From Alphaproteobacteria bacterium (GTDB lineage: Bacteria; Pseudomonadota; Alphaproteobacteria; Micavibrionales; UBA1664): 17,810 nt of DNA. The DNA lies in the NCBI GenBank assembly GCA_018969935.1, contig JAGWXJ010000028.1, positions 1 to 17,810 on the forward strand, in the 5' to 3' direction. Shown in pieces: positions 1 through 6,533 of the stretch; positions within the stretch are counted from its first letter, which is position 1, and every line of letters begins with the position of its first letter. The notes under the pieces were generated by a model, which was not told the origin of the DNA, did not search any database, and saw only the letters and a program-made list of their open reading frames with translations. A program made the position numbers and the translations under genes.

Positions 1-265
1 TTGCTACATTTTGGGCGGTCTGGATAACACGGGCCAAGATTTCCCCGCGCAGGGTATCTACGTGCTCGTGCAGGTTTTCAATGTATTTGCGGTTTTCGAG
101 GGCTGCCGGGTCCTGTGCCGGTGCGGTATCAGAACCATTATCATTGATGCTGGCCTTGCGTACCGCCTCGTAGACTGCGGCAAAGCCACGGCCCTGCTGC
201 TCACGCTTATAATTCGCGTTGGCTGCCGAGTAACCGTTTAGCGATGGTACATCTTGTATGGCCAT
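1..265 (-). CDS. Unrecognised protein, N-terminal part
   Basis: An open frame on the minus strand starts at an ATG (265-263) and stays open for 88 codons to the left edge, so only the N-terminal part is present. The protein starts MAIQDVPSLNGYSAANANYK and is hydrophilic, with no signal peptide or membrane segment. An acidic and helix-prone stretch (residues about 57-88, ENRKYIENLHEHVDTLRGE) could form a short coiled coil. No Shine-Dalgarno sequence is obvious upstream. Codon use resembles the neighbouring genes, which supports it being real. It is divergent from the metal-related pair to its right. I do not recognise the family and assign no function. Confidence 0.6.
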   Translation of the reverse strand, partial: MAIQDVPSLNGYSAANANYKREQQGRGFAAVYEAVRKASINDNGSDTAPAQDPAALENRKYIENLHEHVDTLRGEILARVIQTAQNVA

Positions 266-293
266 TCGAGTGATATAGGTTAACAAATGATTA

Positions 294-306
294 AATCGAA
301 TCGATT
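294..306. promoter_or_regulatory. Operator-like inverted repeat in divergent intergenic region
   Basis: The 163-base gap between the two divergent genes is AT-rich and holds a perfect 6-bp inverted repeat, AATCGA-A-TCGATT. It lies 28 bases upstream of the minus-strand start and about 120 bases upstream of the plus-strand gene. Size and place suit a dimeric regulator, but no known operator consensus is matched. The rest of the gap (about 340-380) is AT-rich, with a TATAAA at 349, but I could not pair it with a good -35 element. Confidence 0.25.
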
Positions 307-428
307 ATTCACTTGCGCTACAAATAAGGCAGAAATAGGGCAAATGTGTATAAAAATCTATAACTTATTGTAAAATAACAGGTTTGTAGATTCTTGTGAC
401 TCGTGGAAAAAGCTGTAACCTGACTCCT

Positions 429-740
429 ATGTACCGATTCATTGGCCAAATTCTGAGTCTTATGGCTATTTGCGCGCTGGCGATGATGCCTATAGCCATG
501 GCCAGTGCTGCCAGCCATGAACCGCCGCCGTGCCACAGCAAAAACAATCAACCACAAGAAATGGATGCCAAAATATCCATGTCCATGGGTGTGGCATGCT
601 GCAGTGTGGTTTTGCCGTTTGCCAGTTTTGTTTTACCGCTAAAGACGGCCAGCCAGCCAACACAACTGGCCGTGCGCGACTTTACCGGTGTGCATCCGCT
701 GCCGCCCGACGCTCCGCCCAAAATGCGGGCGCTTGCCTGA
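429..740 (+). CDS. Small secreted Cys/Met/His protein, probably metal-related
   Basis: A 103-residue protein starting MYRFIGQILSLMAICALAMM, with a signal-peptide-like hydrophobic N-terminus ending near residue 27 (ASAAS). The mature part has HEPPPCH (Cys35), several Met residues and a Cys57-Cys58 pair, followed by a second hydrophobic stretch (about 59-72) and a Pro-rich tail. The scattered Cys, His and Met suggest copper or another soft metal, and the DUF305 gene begins only 40 bases downstream, so co-transcription is likely. An upstream in-frame GTG (396) would add 11 residues, TRGK-containing; I prefer the ATG at 429 because it gives a cleaner signal peptide, though neither start has a good ribosome-binding site. 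It resembles small heavy-metal-associated proteins of the DUF2946 kind only in general layout; family membership is not established. Confidence 0.6.
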   Translation: MYRFIGQILSLMAICALAMMPIAMASAASHEPPPCHSKNNQPQEMDAKISMSMGVACCSVVLPFASFVLPLKTASQPTQLAVRDFTGVHPLPPDAPPKMRALA

Positions 741-780
741 TTTTTTAAAAACACAATCCATTCATTCCAAGGAGATTACA

Positions 781-1389
781 ATGTCATTTAAAAAGTTCGT
801 ATTTATTGCCGCCGCGTTGGTCGGATTTGCCTGTTTGCCTGCCATTGCAGGGCAAAACCCGCATGAAGGCCACAACATGGCCGGCATGACCCACACGCCC
901 ATGAAAAAAGAGGCCCCGATGGCTGCTTCCATGGGTGATAAAATGTCCATGCCCTGCTGCAAGGACATGCGCAAATGCCCCATGAAGCGCGGCCGTACGG
1001 AAGCCATGGAGCGTAGTGCAGGCAGTGTGCCTGTTTACGGTGCCAAGAAGCCCTGCTGTGGTGGCGATGGCCGCAAATGCCCCATGAAGGGAGCCAAGAA
1101 GGAAGCGTATAGCCCCAGCGCCTATGACGGCGTGATGGCGAAGATGCACCACGGCATGGCCGTGCCTGCAACGGGTGATGCCGATGCCGATTTCGTACGC
1201 GGCATGATCCCCCACCACCAAGGCGCTATCGATATGGCGCAGGTTGTCCTGAAACAGGGTGACGATGCGCAAGTACGTGCCCTTGCACGCAATATCATCC
1301 GCGCCCAGAAGGGCGAGATTGCCTGGATGAAACGTTGGCTGGAATTGCGCCAGATTCCTGAAACGGGCGAATACCGGATGAACCCGTAA
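781..1389 (+). CDS. DUF305 family periplasmic metal-binding protein (CopM-like)
   Basis: A 202-residue protein preceded by a good Shine-Dalgarno AAGGAGAT about 5 bases before the ATG. Residues 1-23 form a signal peptide (cleavage near AIAG). Residues 27-58 are rich in Met and His (HEGHNMAGMTHTPM). Two similar cysteine elements follow: CCKDMRKCPMK at 59-69 and CCGGDGRKCPMKG at 92-104. The DUF305 core runs from about 138 to 190, with the diagnostic FVRGMIPHHQGAIDMA (138-153) and a second helix IIRAQKGEIAWM (172-183). DUF305 proteins are four-helix, ferritin-like; the cyanobacterial member CopM binds copper and aids resistance (established). Here a periplasmic copper or silver buffer is inferred. 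The extra Cys elements are not part of the DUF305 domain. It is probably transcribed with the small protein upstream and ends at a strong terminator. Confidence 0.88.
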   Translation: MSFKKFVFIAAALVGFACLPAIAGQNPHEGHNMAGMTHTPMKKEAPMAASMGDKMSMPCCKDMRKCPMKRGRTEAMERSAGSVPVYGAKKPCCGGDGRKCPMKGAKKEAYSPSAYDGVMAKMHHGMAVPATGDADADFVRGMIPHHQGAIDMAQVVLKQGDDAQVRALARNIIRAQKGEIAWMKRWLELRQIPETGEYRMNP

Positions 1390-1409
1390 CAAGACATACA
1401 GATATGAAG

Positions 1410-1433
1410 AGGGCCGCGAAAGCGGCCCTTTTT
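1410..1433 (+). terminator. Rho-independent terminator after the DUF305 gene
   Basis: A perfect 8-bp stem, AGGGCCGC (1410-1417) and GCGGCCCT (1422-1429), closes a GAAA tetraloop and runs into TTTTT (1429-1433). It begins 20 bases after the DUF305 stop codon. The T tract ends on the last base of the convergent gene's stop codon, so it also separates the two converging units. On the minus strand there is no comparable T run, so it probably works mainly for the plus strand. Confidence 0.9.
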
Positions 1434-1651
1434 CATTGCATGGAAGGTTTCAAAGTATCGCTTTTAGCCGCTGGTTGTGTTTGTGGCACAGGCGTTACCG
1501 GCCTAAGGATGGCTACTGCATAAAAGGCAACGACTGCCGCTCCGCATACAAGGAGGGCCTTGCGGGGGATATAACCCTCGCTGCCGTCGGCGACGTTTTC
1601 ATCAAGCCATTCGCCGATTGTGGACGGGCGTGTGTGGTATTTGTGGTCCAT
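1433..1651 (-). CDS. Small single-pass membrane protein, unrecognised
   Basis: A 72-residue protein on the minus strand, starting MDHKYHTRPSTIGEWLDENV. A GAGG ribosome-binding site lies about 10 bases upstream of the ATG. The N-terminal 30 residues are polar and acidic. One transmembrane helix spans about 32-49 (ALLVCGAAVVAFYAVAIL). The Pro/Gln-rich tail of about 22 residues is probably periplasmic, since RK lies just before the helix on the cytoplasmic side. It converges on the DUF305 gene and diverges from cvpA. I do not recognise a family; the ribosome-binding site and the clean topology argue that it is expressed. Confidence 0.55.
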   Translation of the reverse strand: MDHKYHTRPSTIGEWLDENVADGSEGYIPRKALLVCGAAVVAFYAVAILRPVTPVPQTQPAAKSDTLKPSMQ

Positions 1652-1730
1652 TTCCAGTACCTCACTGTTATTCTATCAGGGGTCTGGCCATGCCTTTCCC
1701 CATAGCCTTTTTAGGTGAGGAAATTATGGA

Positions 1731-2489
1731 GTGCAAGCCTTAGGATTGCTTGCAATTGCATGCGGTTTTCACTATCACAGCTGGATGGTACTTGATCTTG
1801 TCGTTCTGGGCATTTTGCTCCTTTCTTCCGTTGTGGCCTTTATGCGCGGTTTTGTGCGCGAGGTCCTTACTATCGGCTCCCTGGCCGGCGCTGCTGCAGC
1901 CACACTTGTTTTCGGCTCCAGCCTTACCCCTATGACGCGCGGGTGGATTATCGACCCCAATGCAACCGAGCCGCAGTCGCTGTTTGGCCTTGTGCCTTAT
2001 GAGATGCTGGCCCCCGTGATTGCCTATGCCATTACATTCGTAACCGTGCTGATTGTGCTTAACATCATTACGCACATGGTATCCAAAGGTGTGCATGCCG
2101 TTGGCCTTGGCCCCGTTGACCGCACTTTGGGCGTTGTCTTCGGGCTTGTGCGCGGCGTTGTGATTGTAGGGTTGCTTAGCCTTGTTCTGAACTTCGTCCT
2201 TTCGGATACCCAACGCGAAACCATGTTCAGCGATTCCAAGACATACCCTTATGTCGGCTATCTGGCTGATTTGACGGGCGCCCTTATGCCCGGCCGCGAT
2301 GTGCTTGATAAAGTGAAGAACCACGGTACGGATGAAAAGGCAGCTGAAAAGGTAGGCCAGCAACCACTTGAACCGGGGCAGGCCCGCAAGAGCGCAGGCT
2401 ATTCCAGCGCCCAACGAAAAAAACTCGAGGCACTGGTTGAACAGCCTCAAGACCAGCGTAAATCAAGATCCATGCAGTTCAACAACTAA
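1731..2489 (+). CDS. cvpA: CvpA family membrane protein
   Basis: The product matches the CvpA family: after the N-terminus comes VLDLVVLGILLLSSVVAFMRGFVREVL in two consecutive stretches, with the hallmark RGFVRE followed by further hydrophobic helices (about 88-108 and 130-152) and LGPVDRTLGVVFGLVRG, the conserved family signature. The tail after about residue 190 is charged and cytoplasmic. CvpA is an inner-membrane protein needed for colicin V production in E. coli and linked to envelope integrity; its molecular role is unclear. I chose the GTG at 1731 because it is the only start with a Shine-Dalgarno sequence (AGGTGAGG, 10 bases upstream). The ATG at 1785 would give the usual family N-terminus, without the 18 extra residues, and is a real alternative. 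purF starts 7 bases after the stop, the classic cvpA-purF pairing. Confidence 0.9.
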   Translation: MQALGLLAIACGFHYHSWMVLDLVVLGILLLSSVVAFMRGFVREVLTIGSLAGAAAATLVFGSSLTPMTRGWIIDPNATEPQSLFGLVPYEMLAPVIAYAITFVTVLIVLNIITHMVSKGVHAVGLGPVDRTLGVVFGLVRGVVIVGLLSLVLNFVLSDTQRETMFSDSKTYPYVGYLADLTGALMPGRDVLDKVKNHGTDEKAAEKVGQQPLEPGQARKSAGYSSAQRKKLEALVEQPQDQRKSRSMQFNN

Positions 2490-2496
2490 GGGTGCC

Positions 2497-3954
2497 ATGC
2501 AAGACCTGTCGCAAACCGCAATTCCCGATGACCATTTTCACGAGGAGTGTGGCGTGTTCGGGGTTCGCGGCGCGCATGATGCGGCGGCACTCACGGCCCT
2601 CGGCCTTCACGCCCTGCAGCACCGCGGGCAGGAGGCATGCGGTATTGCCGCCTATGACGGTACAGGGTTTTCCATTCACCGCGGGCTTGGCCTTGTATCC
2701 GACAATTTCGGTTCCCGAGAGATTATCGATAGCCTGAAAGGCGATTGCGCCATCGGCCATAACCGCTATGCCACGTGCGGGGCAACCATCCTTCGCAACG
2801 TGCAGCCCATTTTTGCCGATTTGTCGTTTGGCGGTTTTGCCGTAGCCCATAACGGCAACCTTACAAATGCCTACAAGCTGCGTAAGGAACTTGTTGAGGG
2901 CGGCGCAATCTTCCAATCCACCAGCGATACGGAAGTGATTGTGCACCTTGTTGCGCGTTCCACCAAAAAGACCGTGCTTGAGCGTTTTAAAGAAGCGCTG
3001 CACGCCATTGAAGGTGCCTATTCCCTTGTAGCGATTGCCGAGGGCAAGTTGATGGGTGTGCGTGACCCATCGGGCGTTCGCCCGCTTTGCCTTGGCCGCC
3101 TTGGTGATGCTTATGTACTGGCATCCGAAACCTGCGCGTTTGATATTATCGGTGCCGAATACGTGCGCGATATCGAGCCCGGTGAACTTGTCGTGATTGA
3201 CGAGAAGGGCCTGCAAACGCAAAAGGCGTTTGAAAAATCGCAATCGCGCTTCTGCATTTTCGAATACGTTTATTTTGCAAGGCCGGATAGCCATGTCGAA
3301 GGCCGATCGGTTTACGCCGCACGCAAAAACATCGGGGCCGAGCTTGCGACGGAAGCGCCTTGCCCGTCCGCCGAGATTGTCGTGCCCGTGCCTGATTCTG
3401 GTGTGCCATCGGCCATTGGTTATGCGCAGGCAGCCAACCTGCCTTTTGACCTTGGCATCATCCGTAACCACTATGTCGGCCGCACGTTTATCGAGCCTAC
3501 GGACCAAATCCGCCATCTTGGCGTGAAGCTGAAACACAACGCCAACCCCGACGTCATCAAGGGGAAGTCAATTGTCCTCGTTGACGATTCCATCGTGCGC
3601 GGAACGACCAGCAAAAAGATTGTCGAGATGTTGCGCCAAGCGGGTGCACGTGAAGTACACATGCGAATTTCCAGCCCGCCGACCATGCACCCGTGCTTTT
3701 ACGGTATTGATACGCCGCGCAGTGACGAACTGCTTGCCAATAAAATGAGCGTCGAGGAAATCAAAAAGTTCATTGGTGTTGATTCCCTTGCATACATCTC
3801 GCTCGACGGGCTTTACCGTGCCCTTGGCAAAACAAAACGTGATGGCAAGGCCCCGCAGTTTTGTGATGCCTGCTTCTCGGGCGAGTACCCGATTGCGCTC
3901 ACCGATTTCGAGGGGCGCGAGGACCGCACCCGTAAAGTCTCCGCCCTCGGTTAA
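2497..3954 (+). CDS. purF: Amidophosphoribosyltransferase (first committed step of purine synthesis)
   Basis: The enzyme converts PRPP and glutamine to 5-phosphoribosylamine in the cytoplasm. The 485-residue product has an N-terminal glutamine amidotransferase domain with EECGVFGV; Cys18 would become the N-terminal nucleophile after removal of a 17-residue propeptide. The C-terminal phosphoribosyltransferase domain holds the PRPP loop IVLVDDSIVRGTTSKK (about 359-374). Cysteines at 253, 400, 456 and 459 (FCIFEYVYFARP, HPCFYGID, CDACFSGEYP) correspond in order and spacing to the four [4Fe-4S] ligands of the Bacillus subtilis enzyme, so this is the iron-sulfur type rather than the cluster-free E. 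coli type. The ATG at 2497 follows cvpA by 7 bases and gives the normal family length; starts further upstream overlap cvpA and are shadows. The SDR gene follows 3 bases after the stop. Confidence 0.97.
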   Translation: MQDLSQTAIPDDHFHEECGVFGVRGAHDAAALTALGLHALQHRGQEACGIAAYDGTGFSIHRGLGLVSDNFGSREIIDSLKGDCAIGHNRYATCGATILRNVQPIFADLSFGGFAVAHNGNLTNAYKLRKELVEGGAIFQSTSDTEVIVHLVARSTKKTVLERFKEALHAIEGAYSLVAIAEGKLMGVRDPSGVRPLCLGRLGDAYVLASETCAFDIIGAEYVRDIEPGELVVIDEKGLQTQKAFEKSQSRFCIFEYVYFARPDSHVEGRSVYAARKNIGAELATEAPCPSAEIVVPVPDSGVPSAIGYAQAANLPFDLGIIRNHYVGRTFIEPTDQIRHLGVKLKHNANPDVIKGKSIVLVDDSIVRGTTSKKIVEMLRQAGAREVHMRISSPPTMHPCFYGIDTPRSDELLANKMSVEEIKKFIGVDSLAYISLDGLYRALGKTKRDGKAPQFCDACFSGEYPIALTDFEGREDRTRKVSALG

Positions 3955-3957
3955 GCC

Positions 3958-4659
3958 ATGTCCGTTACCGAAAACCGTGTAGCCCTTGTGACCGGCGCTT
4001 CGCGCGGGATTGGTGCTGCAACCGCGCTTGCGCTTGCCAAGCAGGGCGTGCATGTGGTGGCGCTTGCACGTACGGTTGGTGGGCTTGAGGCGCTGGATGA
4101 CGCCATCCACAAGGCAGGCGGGCATTGCACGCTTTTGCCTTATGACCTGCTGAAGGGTGATTTGATAGAAGGCCTTGGGCCTGTGCTGTTCGGCAAATTC
4201 GGGCGGCTGGACATTCTGGTTGGCAATGCTGCCATGTTGGGCGGCCTTGTGCCGACAGCGCAAACCGACCCAGCTACATGGGACCGTGTGTTTGCCTTGA
4301 ACGTTACGGCCAATTTGCGCCTTATCCGTACCTGCGACCCGCTTTTGCGCGCATCGGATGCCGGACGCGCCGTATTTGTGACATCGGGTGCCGCGCAATC
4401 GTGCAAACCTTTCTGGGGTGCTTATGCGGCATCCAAGGCAGCGCTTGAGGCGATGGTGAAAGTTTATGCGGCTGAGGTCGCGCATACCAATCTCAAGGTC
4501 AACCTGCTGGACCCCGGGCGCGTCCGCACCGCCATGCGCGCGGAAGCTTACCCCGGTGAAGACCCGATGACGCTGCCCGATGCAACGGCTGTTGCCGAAG
4601 CAATCGTGCGCCTTGCCAGCCCCGCTGTGCTAGACAGCGGTACCAGACAGGTTGCCTAA
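3958..4659 (+). CDS. Short-chain dehydrogenase/reductase (SDR) oxidoreductase
   Basis: A classical SDR of 233 residues. The Rossmann cofactor motif TGASRGIG is at residues 12-19, the NAA structural motif is in LVGNAAML, the catalytic serine region is TSGAAQSCKPF, and the active-site Tyr and Lys are in YAASK. The stretch DPGRVRTAMRAEAYPGED resembles the loop after the active site in E. coli YciK-type SDRs. The cofactor is NAD(H) or NADP(H); an Arg follows Ser in the glycine motif and another lies in the second strand (ALART), which leans towards NADP(H), an inference. The substrate cannot be read from sequence. It starts 3 bases after purF, so cvpA, purF and this gene form one operon; this triple is common in alphaproteobacteria, but no purine-related role for the SDR is established. 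Confidence 0.92.
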   Translation: MSVTENRVALVTGASRGIGAATALALAKQGVHVVALARTVGGLEALDDAIHKAGGHCTLLPYDLLKGDLIEGLGPVLFGKFGRLDILVGNAAMLGGLVPTAQTDPATWDRVFALNVTANLRLIRTCDPLLRASDAGRAVFVTSGAAQSCKPFWGAYAASKAALEAMVKVYAAEVAHTNLKVNLLDPGRVRTAMRAEAYPGEDPMTLPDATAVAEAIVRLASPAVLDSGTRQVA

Positions 4660-4671
4660 AGGCCGGTTTTT

Positions 4672-5031
4672 TTATCGGAGAAAATTCTCGATTTTTGCAA
4701 ACGAGCCGGTTGGCGTGTGCGTTGATAGCGCGCGCAGGGCATCGGGTTTGCGGCTACGGCGTTGGGCTGCCGAGGTTTTAGGAAGGCCGGTAAAGCCATT
4801 GTTTTGTACAGGTGCCGGTATTGCCACTGGTGCAAATGCGCGGACAGCGCGTTTCATGTCGCCTTTGACATTCAGCAATGTACGTTTGTCGTGGGAATGG
4901 GCGGTTGCGGTAACTCTTGCGCCTGTTTTGGTGTGCGTAAGGCGCAGGTTTCCGCCCTTTAATCTTTCAATTTGCCAGCCATTTTCCTTGGCGAAGGCAT
5001 CGAGTGACCGTCTGTACTCGGAGTCGCTCAT
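4672..5031 (-). CDS. HicA-like small protein, orphan, probably lacks the toxin's catalytic His
   Basis: A 119-residue protein with the start at 5031 (MSDSEYRRSLDAFAKENGWQ), chosen because AAGGAAG lies about 6 bases upstream; an ATG at 5067 would add 12 residues without a ribosome-binding site. Residues about 16-62 (NGWQIERLKGGNLRLTH, then TGARVTATAHSHDKR and a closing helix NVKGDMKRAVRA) follow the small double-stranded-RNA-binding-like fold of HicA toxins. In true HicA the GG is followed by a catalytic His (GGSH type); here the motif reads GGNLRLTH, so catalysis is doubtful. The remaining half is a basic, Pro/Ser/Thr-rich tail. No HicB antitoxin gene is adjacent: der is upstream and the SDR gene converges downstream. 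More likely a nucleic-acid-binding relative than a working toxin; the family call rests on pattern only. Confidence 0.6.
   Translation of the reverse strand: MSDSEYRRSLDAFAKENGWQIERLKGGNLRLTHTKTGARVTATAHSHDKRTLLNVKGDMKRAVRAFAPVAIPAPVQNNGFTGLPKTSAAQRRSRKPDALRALSTHTPTGSFAKIENFLR
4674..4696 (+). terminator. Probable terminator of the cvpA-purF-SDR operon
   Basis: GAGA (4678-4681), AAAT loop, TCTC (4686-4689), extended past a one-base bulge (G4677) by ATC/GAT, then TTTTT (4692-4696). It starts 15 bases after the SDR stop codon and lies inside the last codons of the convergent HicA-like gene. The stem is AT-rich and bulged, so strength is moderate. A run of seven T (4668-4674 area) just before it may add to termination. 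Confidence 0.4.
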
Positions 5032-5043
5032 GGTGCTTCCTTT

Positions 5044-5077
5044 CTGCTTTAGGGTTGAACCAACCATTCAAAAGCAG
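5044..5077. repeat. Nested inverted repeat in front of the HicA-like gene
   Basis: Outer arms CTGCTT (5044-5049) and AAGCAG (5072-5077) enclose inner arms TTGAA (5055-5059) and TTCAA (5067-5071), with the 7-base centre CCAACCA. As RNA this gives a hairpin with a 5-base bulge on one side. It sits 13 bases upstream of the HicA-like start codon and overlaps the -10 of its putative promoter, so it could be an operator or a leader hairpin. No known consensus is matched. Confidence 0.3.
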
Positions 5078-5095
5078 AGGGGGAAATGCTGTCAA
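5066..5095 (-). promoter_or_regulatory. Putative sigma-70 promoter for the HicA-like gene
   Basis: On the minus strand a perfect -35 TTGACA (5095-5090) is followed after 18 bases by TTGAAT (5071-5066), which matches the -10 consensus at four positions. It lies in the 80-base gap between der and the HicA-like gene, suggesting the latter is a separate unit rather than a der operon member. Confidence 0.35.
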
Positions 5096-5112
5096 ATTTT
5101 TTGGAAAAATTT
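5094..5112. repeat. AT-only inverted repeat at the end of der
   Basis: AAATTTTT (5094-5101), spacer TGG, AAAAATTT (5105-5112): an 8-bp perfect hairpin of A and T only, overlapping the der stop codon and the -35 of the next promoter. It could act as a weak terminator or simply be an AT-rich tract; it lacks a GC stem. Confidence 0.25.
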
Positions 5113-6530
5113 TAGGTGGCGTAGGGGTTTTTGGATGCGCGCAGATAAAAGCGTATGGGTACGCCCTTTATATCGAAGTCATCGCGCAGGCCGTTGACCA
5201 GATAACGCTGGTAATCTTCGGGCATGTCATCGGGCTTGCTGCACCATAGGGCGAAGGTAGCGGGGCGAACCTTGATTTGCGTGATGTAGCGCAGGCGGTT
5301 GGGGCGGCCAGCCACAAGCGGTGCGGGGTGGCGGCTTTCCTGCCGCGCAAGCCAGCGGTTGAGGAGGCCAGTGCCGATACGCTTGTTCCAGAGGGTGTAG
5401 GCGTCCATCGCGGCACGGAACAGGCCTTGCGTGCCTTTGCCAGTAAGGCCCGAGAGGTACACCACAGGCATGCCGGGGAGTTGGCCGAGCACTTGTTCCA
5501 GCATTGTGGGCAGTTGCTTCTGGATAGCGGCGCGTTCTTCCACGATATCCCATTTGTTGACGGCGAGGATAAGGATGCGGCCTTCGTCGATGACGTGTTT
5601 GGCGATATTCAGGTCCTGTTTGTCGATGCCCAGAATGCCGTCTACCACCAGAATGACGATTTGTGCCAAGCGCACGATGCGCATGGTTTCGGATGCTGAA
5701 AGCTGTTCGACCTTATCGGTGATGCGTGACTTGCGGCGCAAACCTGCGGTATCCACCAGCTGGAATTTCTGGCCGTTCCATTCCCAATCAATTGCGATGG
5801 GGTCACGCGTGATACCGGCCTCGGGCCCCGTGAGTACGCGATCTTCGCCGATGATGGAATTTACGAGCGTGGATTTGCCGGCATTGGGGCGGCCCACAAC
5901 GGCGATTTTGATGGGTTTTTGGGAAACGTCCTCGTTGTCGACGAATTCGTAATCGAGGTTGCCTTCGATGGAATCAATGCCGTCGTCTTCACGGCTGGAG
6001 AGCCGTACTTCCGTTTCCTCTTCCGTTTCTTCTGCCTGTGCGGGCATTTTTTCGAGGATGGCGTGATAAAGATCGGACAAGCCTTCACCGTGGGCGGCAG
6101 AAACGAAGAAGGGATCACCGAGGCCGAGTTTGTAGGCTTCGGCCAGATTGTCCCGCGCGGCGCGTGTATCTGATTTATTGACGACTACCAGCACAGGCTT
6201 GCCGCTTTTGCGGACGATGCGTGCGAAATGCTCATCGGTTGCGGTGACGCCTGCAACACCATCGATAATGAATAGCGCAAGATCGGACCGCGAGAGGGCC
6301 ATCATCGTGCGTTCGCGCATGCGGTCGGTGAGGGTGCCTGTATCGGCTTCCTCAAGGCCTGCGGTATCAATGATGGTGACGGGGCGGTCGAAGATTTCGG
6401 CAGCGGCGTCGCGCCAGTCGCGGGTTACGCCCGGACGGTCATCCACGATAGCGAGATCCTTGCCCGCAATGCGGTTGAACAAGGTTGATTTGCCCACATT
6501 GGGACGGCCGATGAGGGCAATCGTAAACAT
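5112..6530 (-). CDS. der: Tandem-GTPase ribosome assembly factor Der (EngA)
   Basis: Der is an essential GTPase for maturation of the 50S ribosomal subunit. The 472-residue product has two GTPase domains in tandem, unique to this family. Domain 1: GRPNVGKS at 8-15, DTAGLEE at 55-61, NKSD at 118-121. A strongly acidic linker spans about 166-203. Domain 2: GRPNAGKS at 213-220, DTAGLRRKSR at 260-269, NKWD at 325-328. A C-terminal KH-like domain follows from about 375. All nucleotide-binding motifs look intact and the length is normal for alphaproteobacteria. The start follows the bamB stop by 3 bases, so it is the last gene of the yfgM-bamB-der unit, the same order as in E. coli. Confidence 0.97.
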   Translation of the reverse strand: MFTIALIGRPNVGKSTLFNRIAGKDLAIVDDRPGVTRDWRDAAAEIFDRPVTIIDTAGLEEADTGTLTDRMRERTMMALSRSDLALFIIDGVAGVTATDEHFARIVRKSGKPVLVVVNKSDTRAARDNLAEAYKLGLGDPFFVSAAHGEGLSDLYHAILEKMPAQAEETEEETEVRLSSREDDGIDSIEGNLDYEFVDNEDVSQKPIKIAVVGRPNAGKSTLVNSIIGEDRVLTGPEAGITRDPIAIDWEWNGQKFQLVDTAGLRRKSRITDKVEQLSASETMRIVRLAQIVILVVDGILGIDKQDLNIAKHVIDEGRILILAVNKWDIVEERAAIQKQLPTMLEQVLGQLPGMPVVYLSGLTGKGTQGLFRAAMDAYTLWNKRIGTGLLNRWLARQESRHPAPLVAGRPNRLRYITQIKVRPATFALWCSKPDDMPEDYQRYLVNGLRDDFDIKGVPIRFYLRASKNPYAT

Positions 6531-6533
6531 GTT

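Noticed and set aside
784..1392. A 202-codon open frame on the minus strand opposite the DUF305 gene
   Set aside because: It is antisense to a gene with a clear domain, signal peptide and ribosome-binding site; the His/Arg-rich translation is typical of a shadow frame.
2479..3537. A 352-codon minus-strand frame opposite purF
   Set aside because: It is the mirror of a highly conserved purF and has no ribosome-binding site or domain of its own.
4672..5031. A HicAB toxin-antitoxin module
   Set aside because: No HicB partner is present on either side and the catalytic His motif is not intact, so only a HicA-like orphan is claimed.
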